A DNA stretch of 9,893 nucleotides from Patescibacteria group bacterium (GTDB taxonomy: Bacteria; Patescibacteriota; Minisyncoccia; Minisyncoccales; PEYH01): positions 1-9,893 of the forward strand of contig JAHIEL010000079.1 in NCBI GenBank assembly GCA_018901715.1, in the 5' to 3' direction. The translations under genes and the position numbers were made by a program. The notes under the pieces are model-generated. The model searched no databases, was not told where the DNA came from, and saw nothing but the letters and a program-made list of their open reading frames with translations. Below are positions 1-4,980 of this stretch, piece after piece. The stretch's first letter is position 1. Every line of letters starts with the position of its first letter.

Positions 1-1059
1 AATACTTTGGTTGATTTTAATAGGGCAGGTATTCCTTTAATGGAACTGGTCACAGAACCGGATTTTGAAAATGGAAACCAGGTTTCCATTTTCGCGAAAG
101 AGTTACAATTGATTTTAAGATACTTAAATGTGTCAGACGCTAATATGGAGAAGGGACAGATGCGTTTGGAAGCAAATATTTCCATTTCCAAAAATAAGAT
201 ACTCGGAACCAAAGTAGAAGTTAAAAATTTGAATTCTTTTAGAGTTGTCAAAAAAGCAATTGATTATGAGATTAAGAGGCAGACAGAAGTTTTAGATAGG
301 GGAGACAAAGTAATTCAAGAAACCAGGGGCTGGGACAATGATAAAACTATTAGTCAGCGAAGCAAAGAAGAGGCGCACGATTATCGCTATTTTCCAGAGC
401 CGGACTTGCCTCCTTTGAGCATTAGTAAAGAAAAAATACAAGAACTTAAGAATCAGCTCCCAGAATTGCCTGCTTATAAAAGGCAGAGATTTATTGATGA
501 ATATGGATTAAAGCAAGATGACATTGAAGAATTTGTTTTTAATAAGGACTTAAGCGAATATTTTGAACAAGTTGTTTCTGAATTCAGGGAATGGCTTGAG
601 TCAAAAGAAAGAAAAGATATTGGAGAGAAAGAATATAAGCGACTTGCGCAAGTTGCTTCTAATTATATGTTATCTGATTTAGTCGGGATTATGGGCAGTA
701 TGTCAGTGGAAGATAAGAAGTTTCTAATAACTGCTGAAAATTTTGCAGAGTTCGCTTTGCTTGTTTTTCAGGGAGAAATTACAAGCAAGATTGCAAAAAT
801 GGTTTTGAAAGAAATGTTTGAAAAAGGAGGCGACCCTTCAGAAATCATAAAAGATAAGGGATTAAGTAAAATTGATGACAAAAATGAGCTTGAGAGAGTG
901 GTTCAGGAGATAATAAAAGATAATTCAAAAGCAGTAGATGACTTTAAAAAAGGCAAACAAAATGCTTTACAATTTTTAATTGGTCAAGCAATGGCTAAGA
1001 CAAAAGGCAGAGCAAAACCAGAAGAATTAGAAAATTTCTTTACAAAGGCCTTAAAATAG
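1..1059 (+). CDS. gatB: Aspartyl/glutamyl-tRNA(Asn/Gln) amidotransferase subunit B, 5'-truncated by window edge
   Basis: GatB is the tRNA-binding kinase/transamidase subunit of the GatCAB complex. It activates the side-chain carboxylate of Glu-tRNA(Gln) or Asp-tRNA(Asn) and uses ammonia from GatA to form Gln-tRNA or Asn-tRNA in the cytoplasm. The reading frame is open from base 1, so the start lies to the left; about 352 of the usual 475-500 residues are visible. Family signatures seen are VDFNRAGIPLMELVTEPD, then KVEVKNLNSF, ETRGWD and HDYRYFPEPDLPPL, which belong to the catalytic cradle. The last ~150 residues match the helical YqeY-like tail domain (LIGQAMAKTKGRAKPEEL). The family stretch usually like MRCDVNVS reads MRLEANIS here. 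The stop is TAG. A terminator hairpin begins 12 bases after it, so gatB looks like the last gene of its operon; gatC/gatA are not in the window. The TTG at base 7 is an internal codon, not a start. Identification is secure. Confidence 0.97.
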   Translation, partial: NTLVDFNRAGIPLMELVTEPDFENGNQVSIFAKELQLILRYLNVSDANMEKGQMRLEANISISKNKILGTKVEVKNLNSFRVVKKAIDYEIKRQTEVLDRGDKVIQETRGWDNDKTISQRSKEEAHDYRYFPEPDLPPLSISKEKIQELKNQLPELPAYKRQRFIDEYGLKQDDIEEFVFNKDLSEYFEQVVSEFREWLESKERKDIGEKEYKRLAQVASNYMLSDLVGIMGSMSVEDKKFLITAENFAEFALLVFQGEITSKIAKMVLKEMFEKGGDPSEIIKDKGLSKIDDKNELERVVQEIIKDNSKAVDDFKKGKQNALQFLIGQAMAKTKGRAKPEELENFFTKALK

Positions 1060-1067
1060 TGTATACT
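1039..1067 (+). promoter_or_regulatory. Sigma-70-type promoter inside the 3' end of gatB, probably for the HAD gene
   Basis: TTTACA (1039-1044), a 17-nt spacer and TATACT (1062-1067) are one mismatch from consensus in each box. Expected transcription start is about 1073-1075, inside the left arm of the gatB terminator hairpin. RNA started here would carry only part of that arm and should escape termination. The next + strand gene is the HAD hydrolase at 1151, giving a leader of about 77 nt. Not tested; inferred from box match and spacing only. Confidence 0.5.
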
Positions 1068-1070
1068 CAA

Positions 1071-1094
1071 AGCAGAATATAATTCTGCTTTTTT
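1071..1094 (+). terminator. Rho-independent terminator of gatB
   Basis: A perfect 8-bp stem, AGCAGAAT (1071-1078) and ATTCTGCT (1082-1089), closes a 3-nt loop and runs into six T (1089-1094). It begins 12 bases after the gatB stop and fits a classical intrinsic terminator on the + strand. Confidence 0.85.
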
Positions 1095-1106
1095 GTTCTT
1101 TGCAAA

Positions 1107-1124
1107 ACAGAGATTTATCTCTGT
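1107..1124. promoter_or_regulatory. Perfect 18-bp dyad in the leader of the HAD gene
   Basis: ACAGAGAT-TT-ATCTCTGT is a perfect inverted repeat between the gatB terminator and the Shine-Dalgarno site of the HAD gene. As DNA it could be an operator for a dimeric regulator. As RNA it could form a 6-bp hairpin with a 6-nt loop in the 5' leader. It has no T tract, so it is not a terminator. Function is inferred from position only. Confidence 0.35.
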
Positions 1125-1150
1125 AAATACCTCAAAAGGGAGGTGGAACC

Positions 1151-1681
1151 ATGGAAGAGAAAAGAACTCTTCTAACGGACTTTGACGGCACCATAGCTCG
1201 GCTATCATTGCCATGGTGTTTTTACAAACTAATGTCGCAGTACCGTCTTATTGTTCTACCTCTGATGTGTGTTCTTTTGCCCATTACCGCACCTCTTTAT
1301 TTAATGAGGCCAGGGATTAAGCAGACCCTAAAAGAGCTTGAGCAATGCAGGCGAAATAGTTGGCAGATAGTAGTAATGTCTGCCACAGAGGACAACTGGA
1401 TTTGGCAAAAGCTAATGCTTTCGTGGCTCAAAATCCACAAAGTGACTATTGATGAGTTGGAATTGAGACCGAAAGGTATGGCAACTCTAGAGTTCAAGCT
1501 TTCTCTGGTTGAGAAGTATAAGCCAGAGAGAATCTTTGACGATGCAAGGCAAGTAATCGGTTTCCTATGCAGATGTTTGTCTGCAACAAGTGGATTCAGC
1601 GATTATACCTTGACTGGTAGGCGCAGATTTGTGCTTGGACTTGAGCGCTTCACAGCATACGATGAGCTACATATTGTTTAA
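1151..1681 (+). CDS. HAD-superfamily hydrolase, possibly membrane-associated
   Basis: A 176-residue protein with the haloacid dehalogenase phosphohydrolase fold. Motif I is DFDGT (nucleophile D10, acid/base D12), motif II is the Ser in IVVMSAT (S77), motif III is probably K116, and motif IV is the acidic pair in IFDDAR (D130, D131). All four catalytic elements are therefore present. Residues 31-52 form a strongly hydrophobic stretch in the cap position between motifs I and II, compatible with a membrane helix. Some HAD IB phosphatases, such as PgpC-like lipid phosphatases, have this architecture, but the substrate cannot be called. The start is well supported by GGGAGG (1138-1143) seven bases upstream. 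Base composition is GC-richer than the neighbours: 23/50 on 1151-1200, against 15/60 on 2041-2100 in miaA. It probably heads a two-gene unit with the ORF at 1763. Confidence 0.8.
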   Translation: MEEKRTLLTDFDGTIARLSLPWCFYKLMSQYRLIVLPLMCVLLPITAPLYLMRPGIKQTLKELEQCRRNSWQIVVMSATEDNWIWQKLMLSWLKIHKVTIDELELRPKGMATLEFKLSLVEKYKPERIFDDARQVIGFLCRCLSATSGFSDYTLTGRRRFVLGLERFTAYDELHIV

Positions 1682-1762
1682 GGGGGTGGTTTAAATTGAT
1701 ACCACTATATTGAGGTGGTCGTCGGAAGAGTAGTGTGGAACATAAAATGAAGGGGGCATAAG

Positions 1763-1942
1763 TTGTGTAAGAAGTGGCGTGAAATGGCAGCGGAAATTGC
1801 TGCTGAAGAAGAGAAAAATCCAAGTGTTTTCAACAAAAGAAATTCTGCAGTCATAGCAGATGCAGGCCAATCGGTTGGAAATGCTGTTGATCAGCTCGAT
1901 CAGAACACTACAACACAAGCAACTCTAATAGTTGCTCCGTAA
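1763..1942 (+). CDS. Small 59-residue protein of unknown function
   Basis: An open frame of 59 codons starts at TTG (1763), with a strong purine run AGGGGG (1751-1756) six bases upstream. An in-frame ATG at 1784 (codon 8) is an alternative start but has no such site. The product begins (M)CKKWREMAAEIAAEEEKNP, which predicts an acidic amphipathic helix. A polar Asn/Gln/Thr-rich second half follows (QSVGNAVDQLDQNTTTQ) and ends in a short hydrophobic tail (ATLIVAP). There is no signal peptide and no motif I recognise. It lies 81 bases after the HAD gene on the same strand and shares its higher GC and strong ribosome-binding site, so co-expression is likely. A structured RNA instead of a protein cannot be excluded. 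The clean frame, the Shine-Dalgarno site and the sensible amino-acid pattern favour coding. Confidence 0.55.
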   Translation: MCKKWREMAAEIAAEEEKNPSVFNKRNSAVIADAGQSVGNAVDQLDQNTTTQATLIVAP

Positions 1943-1964
1943 GGAGGGCACATCGCGATACATC

Positions 1965-2000
1965 ATAGGGGTTCGTTGCTTATTAGCAACGAACCCCTAT
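1965..2000. repeat. Perfect 16-bp inverted repeat at the HAD unit / miaA junction
   Basis: ATAGGGGTTCGTTGCT (1965-1980), loop TATT, then its exact complement (1985-2000). Neither strand has a T tract after it, so it is not a textbook intrinsic terminator, though it sits between convergent genes. The right arm is also the end of miaA: the last four codons and most of the stop are read from it. It could be a transcription barrier, an RNA-stabilising hairpin, or the end of a small inserted element. Confidence 0.85.
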
Positions 2001-2894
2001 AAACTCTCCTATCAGCCCAAGGGCTGTTTTTTTATTTTTAATCCAAATAATTCTTTTATCTTTTTTAAACCAAGTCATTTGTCTTTTTGCATAATGCTCT
2101 ATTTCTTTCTGTAATTTTTCAACCATTTCTTGTTCATTTATTTTGCCTTGTAAATAATAAGCAATATACCTATATTCCAAACCAAACTCTTCTAAGCGCT
2201 TAAAAGAAACTCCTGATTGATGAAGTTTTTCCACCTCTTTAATCATTCCCTGTTCCAGCCGTTTTTTTAACCGCTTTTCAATTCTTTTTTTAAGTTCGCT
2301 TTTATCTATTTTGGTTCCAAGCATTAAGACATCATATGGCTGATTCTTTTTTAATTCAGGAATTGGTTTTTTTGTTTTTAAGACAATCTCTATTGCTCTT
2401 ATTAAACGCCTCTTGTTATATTTATCAATATTTTTAGCTCTTTCTGAATCAAGCTTTTTTAATTGTTCAAACAATTCTTCAGCACTTTGTTTTTCAAGGT
2501 TTTTTCTTAATTTTAAATCTGGCTTAACTTTTGGAATAGCTATATTATCAACTATTGATTGAATATAAAAACCAGTGCCTCCGCACAGAATAGGCAGTTT
2601 CTCTTTTTTGATTATTTCCCCGATGGCTTGATTGGCTTTTTTCTGATATTGAGCAACTGTAAATCGTGTTTTAGGAGAAGCAACATCCAAGAGATAATGC
2701 TTTATGCCTTGCATTTCTTTTTGAGTGATTTTGCCTGTTCCGATATCCATTCCTTTATAGACCTGCCTTGAATCAGCAGAAACCACCTCGCCATTATATT
2801 TTTTGGCGATTTCCACCGCTAAATCGCTTTTTCCAGAAGCAGTAGGTCCAACAACCACAATTATTTTAGGTTTATATTTTCCCTTCAATTCCAT
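1983..2894 (-). CDS. miaA: tRNA dimethylallyltransferase (tRNA A37 prenyltransferase)
   Basis: MiaA transfers dimethylallyl from DMAPP to N6 of A37 in tRNAs reading UNN codons, giving i6A37, the substrate of MiaB. The 303-residue product is of normal family length. Seen in order: P-loop GPTASGKS (16-23); SADSRQVYKGMDIGTGK (39-55) with catalytic Asp41; GGTGFYIQS (105-113); a basic helical region with KRRLIRAIE; and the late conserved stretch YAKRQMTWF. The last ~20 residues after the usual end (DKRIIWI) are an extension, and its final GVRC and stop are encoded by one arm of the 1965-2000 hairpin. No Shine-Dalgarno site is visible before the ATG at 2894. A plausible promoter lies at 2923-2950 (- strand). 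It points the same way as miaB but is separated from it by an opposing gene, so the two modification enzymes are probably transcribed independently. Identification is secure. Confidence 0.97.
   Translation of the reverse strand: MELKGKYKPKIIVVVGPTASGKSDLAVEIAKKYNGEVVSADSRQVYKGMDIGTGKITQKEMQGIKHYLLDVASPKTRFTVAQYQKKANQAIGEIIKKEKLPILCGGTGFYIQSIVDNIAIPKVKPDLKLRKNLEKQSAEELFEQLKKLDSERAKNIDKYNKRRLIRAIEIVLKTKKPIPELKKNQPYDVLMLGTKIDKSELKKRIEKRLKKRLEQGMIKEVEKLHQSGVSFKRLEEFGLEYRYIAYYLQGKINEQEMVEKLQKEIEHYAKRQMTWFKKDKRIIWIKNKKTALGLIGEFIGVRC
2013..2033 (+). terminator. Rho-independent terminator for the + strand HAD unit, inside the miaA 3' coding end
   Basis: CAGCC-CAAG-GGCTG (2013-2026) forms a short GC-rich stem followed at once by seven T (2027-2033), and after one A by five more T. 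On the + strand this is a good intrinsic terminator for the 1151-1942 unit. The same bases encode part of the extended MiaA tail (around TALGLI) on the other strand. Confidence 0.6.
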
Positions 2895-2922
2895 ACGGCT
2901 TTATTTTTTTAATCTATTTTAT

Positions 2923-2950
2923 ACTATACACTTTTTAATTTTTTTGACAA
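2923..2950 (-). promoter_or_regulatory. Candidate promoter for miaA
   Basis: Read on the - strand, TTGTCA (2950-2945), a 16-nt spacer and TATAGT (2928-2923) resemble a sigma-70 promoter. The start would fall near 2916, about 20 bases before the miaA ATG. Its -35 box overlaps that of the divergent + strand promoter at 2944-2972. Confidence 0.45.
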
Positions 2951-2972
2951 AAAAGATTTATGCATTTATACT
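2944..2972 (+). promoter_or_regulatory. Near-consensus sigma-70 promoter for the secreted-protein gene
   Basis: Perfect TTGACA (2944-2949), an exact 17-nt spacer and TATACT (2967-2972). Transcription should start near 2979, giving a leader of about 50 nt before the ATG at 3030. This is the strongest promoter match in the window and suggests high constitutive expression. Confidence 0.8.
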
Positions 2973-3029
2973 AAAAGTGGTTTATTGAAATTTGGGTGGC
3001 TCCCTAATCGCCGCAAGAAGGAGATTCAG

Positions 3030-3506
3030 ATGAAAAGATGGATATGCGTTTTAGTTGCGACAGTTCTTTTTTGGGGCTTGTCAACCACTGCTTTAACCAC
3101 TTCTTCCGCTACTCAGACTATAACGATAGGAGTGGAAGCCATGGCTGTGCTCTCGCTTGTTGGGACTGATGGAGAAAGTTGGACTTGGCTGGTTGTTGAC
3201 GATACGGGAATAATAACAGGAAGCTCGGAACTTAGATGGACAACGAATCTCAATGTGAAGGTCACAGTCCAGTCTATCCTCATAACAGATGAGCAGAGCT
3301 ATGTTCTCAAGGTCCGATGCGTAGAGCTGAATAGTGGGGGCACATCAGAGGGCTGGGCGATTATTAACGAGGAACCATCGGACTTCATAAGCGGTATTGC
3401 GCTAGAGATTGGCGGCTGTTTCCTGGAATATGAAGCATTGCTTAAGGATGGCAAGATAGCGGGGCGTGATGAGCACATCATCACTTACACCATCATTGCC
3501 CAATGA
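3030..3506 (+). CDS. Secreted beta-rich protein of unknown function
   Basis: A 158-residue protein. Residues 1-27 are a signal peptide: KR, a hydrophobic core (WICVLVATVLFWGL), then a Ser/Thr/Ala region with a plausible cleavage after A27 (TTSSA). The mature part is rich in alternating hydrophobic/polar strands, for example TQTITIGVEAMAVLSL, LRWTTNLNVKVTVQ and a closing HIITYTIIAQ. It resembles the immunoglobulin-like or coat/pilin-like beta sandwiches of secreted surface proteins, but I do not recognise the family. Two cysteines (97 and 130) could form a disulfide. ATG 3030 is chosen because AAGGAG (3018-3023) sits six bases upstream; the in-frame TTG at 2985 would add a charged, non-signal leader. 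The gene has its own promoter and terminator, is GC-richer than its neighbours (28/60 on 3181-3240), and lies alone between miaA and miaB on the opposite strand. Confidence 0.8.
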   Translation: MKRWICVLVATVLFWGLSTTALTTSSATQTITIGVEAMAVLSLVGTDGESWTWLVVDDTGIITGSSELRWTTNLNVKVTVQSILITDEQSYVLKVRCVELNSGGTSEGWAIINEEPSDFISGIALEIGGCFLEYEALLKDGKIAGRDEHIITYTIIAQ

Positions 3507-3569
3507 ATATTCGATTTCAAACAGTTTTTAGATTTGCTCTAGTTAGCACAATCACGGACTGAAGTTGTG

Positions 3570-3604
3570 AGGTGTGGATAAGTGGTTTTATCCACACCTT
3601 TTTT
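3570..3604 (+). terminator. Rho-independent terminator of the secreted-protein gene, with inverted DnaA-box-like arms
   Basis: GGTGTGGATAA (3571-3581) pairs perfectly with TTATCCACACC (3588-3598) around a 6-nt loop; A3570 also pairs with T3599, and six T follow (3599-3604). This is a strong + strand intrinsic terminator 64 bases after the stop at 3506, ending one base before the miaB stop on the other strand. Each arm contains the sequence TTATCCACA, identical to the consensus DnaA box. Confidence 0.9.
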
Positions 3605-3605
3605 A

Positions 3606-4919
3606 TTAACCCTGTCGAAGACCCTGTCGGAGTCTGGCTTCGATCAGCTTGGCTTGGAGTCCATATGGCTTTACTTCCGTAACTTTTGCCTTTACAAATT
3701 CCCCAATTTTGCACCGAGGCCCGGCCTCGTTGCAAAATGCTGGGATTTTGATTGTTTGGTAATGTCTTGTTTTTCCAATAAAGAAATCTTTTTTCTTTTC
3801 TAAAATCAAGACATCTATTTCTTTATTCAGGAATTTTTTATTAAAATCAAGCGCGGTTTTTTCAATAATTTTTTCTAATTCTTTTTTCTGTTTTTTCTTT
3901 TCAATAGACGAAACATTGTCTTTCATTCTTGCTGCTGTTGTTCCTGGGCGAGGGGAATATCGGGAAATATAGCCAAAAGCGAATTTGATTTCTTCAAATG
4001 TTTTTTTGGTATTTTCAAACTGCTTTTTCGTTTCGCCCGGAAATCCGACAATCGCATCAGTGGAAATAGCAACCTCTTTTTCCAGACCTTTTCTATATTT
4101 TTTAAATGCTTGCCTTGTTTCCTTAATAAGCTCTTTATATTTTTTAACAGAATAAGGCCTATTCATTGCCTTAAGCATATTATCATCTCCTGATTGAATC
4201 GGAAGGTTAAAATAAGGGGTTGCTTTTTGACATTTTGCCATTGTTTCAATCATTTCGCTTGTTAAATCTTTTGGATGGGAAGAAGTAAATCTAATCCAGA
4301 AATCTCCTTTAATATCATTAACTTGTTTAAGCAATTTAGCAAAGTTTGGCTTATATGAATTAACATTTTGACCCAAAAGCCAGATTTCTTTTATTCCATT
4401 TTGAATAAGCTTTTTTGCTTCACAAACAATATCTTTAATAGGTCTTGAAATTTCTTTGCCCCTTGTATATGGAACAACGCAGTAAGAGCAAAAGTTATTG
4501 CATCCGGTCATTATTGGAATATCTGCTATGATATTTGACTCATATTTTGGTTCTGTCTCAAGATAATGATTGGACTTTAATATTCCAGTATTTTTGATTT
4601 TAAATCCAAGATTTTTTAAAATTTTTGGTAATTTAGTTAAATCAGCAATATTAAAAATTCCATCTGATATTTTTCCAAATCTTTTTTTATCTTTTTGAAG
4701 AATACATCCAGTTATTAGAAGTTTTGATTTTATAGATTCTGCCTTGCTTATTATTCTATCAATTGCTGATTGTCTCACAGAACAAACATTTAAAATAAAT
4801 AGATCTACTTTATTTGATTGAGAATAGGGGATAAATCCTAGATTTTCTAACGCATTAGCGATTCTTTCGCTATCGCTTCTATTCATCTGACATCCGTAAG
4901 TAATAATGTGATATTTCAT
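3606..4919 (-). CDS. miaB: tRNA-2-methylthio-N6-dimethylallyladenosine synthase
   Basis: MiaB is a radical-SAM methylthiotransferase that converts i6A37, made by MiaA, to ms2i6A37 using two 4Fe-4S clusters. The 437-residue protein is full length. The N-terminal UPF0004 domain carries the three auxiliary-cluster cysteines C10 (YGCQMN), C46 (NVCSVR) and C72 (TGCILQ). The radical-SAM core has CNNFCSYC (C140, C144, C147) followed by VVPYTRGKE. Further landmarks are LLGQNVNSY, FTSSHPKDL, LPIQSGDD, STDAIVGFPGET and YSPRPGTTAA, and a C-terminal TRAM domain covers about 363-425. A short basic insertion (KKYRKGLEKE) precedes the STDAIVGFPGET motif. The extreme C-terminus is a tandem LRQG-LRQG from a 12-bp duplication. 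The start ATG at 4919 has no Shine-Dalgarno site; a -10-like box lies eight bases upstream. A terminator separates it from the upstream DUF5667-type gene. Identification is secure. Confidence 0.97.
   Translation of the reverse strand: MKYHIITYGCQMNRSDSERIANALENLGFIPYSQSNKVDLFILNVCSVRQSAIDRIISKAESIKSKLLITGCILQKDKKRFGKISDGIFNIADLTKLPKILKNLGFKIKNTGILKSNHYLETEPKYESNIIADIPIMTGCNNFCSYCVVPYTRGKEISRPIKDIVCEAKKLIQNGIKEIWLLGQNVNSYKPNFAKLLKQVNDIKGDFWIRFTSSHPKDLTSEMIETMAKCQKATPYFNLPIQSGDDNMLKAMNRPYSVKKYKELIKETRQAFKKYRKGLEKEVAISTDAIVGFPGETKKQFENTKKTFEEIKFAFGYISRYSPRPGTTAARMKDNVSSIEKKKQKKELEKIIEKTALDFNKKFLNKEIDVLILEKKKDFFIGKTRHYQTIKIPAFCNEAGPRCKIGEFVKAKVTEVKPYGLQAKLIEARLRQGLRQG
3609..3632 (-). repeat. 12-bp tandem duplication at the 3' end of miaB
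   Basis: Two adjacent 12-base units (3609-3620 and 3621-3632) match at 11 of 12 positions and encode LRQG twice just before the stop. On the - strand each contains CGACAGGGT. The tail lies beyond the TRAM domain, so the duplication probably does not affect catalysis. Confidence 0.85.
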
Positions 4920-4927
4920 ATTGCTTT

Positions 4928-4956
4928 AGAATAAATCATAAAAGCGCTTCCGTAAA
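4928..4956 (-). promoter_or_regulatory. Weak candidate promoter for miaB
   Basis: On the - strand, TTTACG (4956-4951), a 17-nt spacer and TATTCT (4933-4928). Transcription would begin near 4921, leaving almost no 5' leader before the ATG at 4919. The -35 box falls in the loop of the upstream terminator. Box match is moderate. Confidence 0.35.
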
Positions 4957-4965
4957 GAAAACGCT
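4939..4965 (-). terminator. Intrinsic terminator after the DUF5667-type gene, possibly bidirectional
   Basis: On the - strand, AGCGTTTTC (4965-4957) pairs over nine positions (two G-U) with GGAAGCGCT (4951-4943) around loop TTTAC, followed by TTT (4942-4940) and A. It lies between the stop at 4981 and the miaB start at 4919. On the + strand the stem is followed by CTTATTTTTATT, so it may also work in reverse. Confidence 0.65.
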
Positions 4966-4980
4966 CTTATTTTTATTCGT

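Noticed and set aside
984..1214. - strand ORF across the end of gatB and the start of the HAD gene
   Set aside because: Crosses two real genes and a terminator, with no supporting start site or recognisable protein.
1682..1762. A frameshifted or longer HAD protein continuing into the 59-residue ORF
   Set aside because: Both are in the same frame but are separated by three in-frame stops (1679, 1697, 1748), and the second ORF has its own ribosome-binding site.
1932..2114. + strand ORF running into the miaA 3' end
   Set aside because: Antisense to well-conserved miaA, with no ribosome-binding site and a low-complexity product; a shadow.
2985..3029. Upstream TTG start for the secreted protein (15 extra residues)
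   Set aside because: It adds a charged segment that would spoil the signal peptide, whereas ATG 3030 has AAGGAG at ideal spacing.
3571..3598. Replication origin at the DnaA-box pair
   Set aside because: Only two boxes, both forming a terminator stem, with no dnaA/dnaN, no box cluster and no dedicated intergenic region.
3582..3803. + strand ORF antisense to the miaB C-terminus
   Set aside because: Starts inside the terminator loop and mirrors the TRAM-domain coding sequence; no ribosome-binding site.
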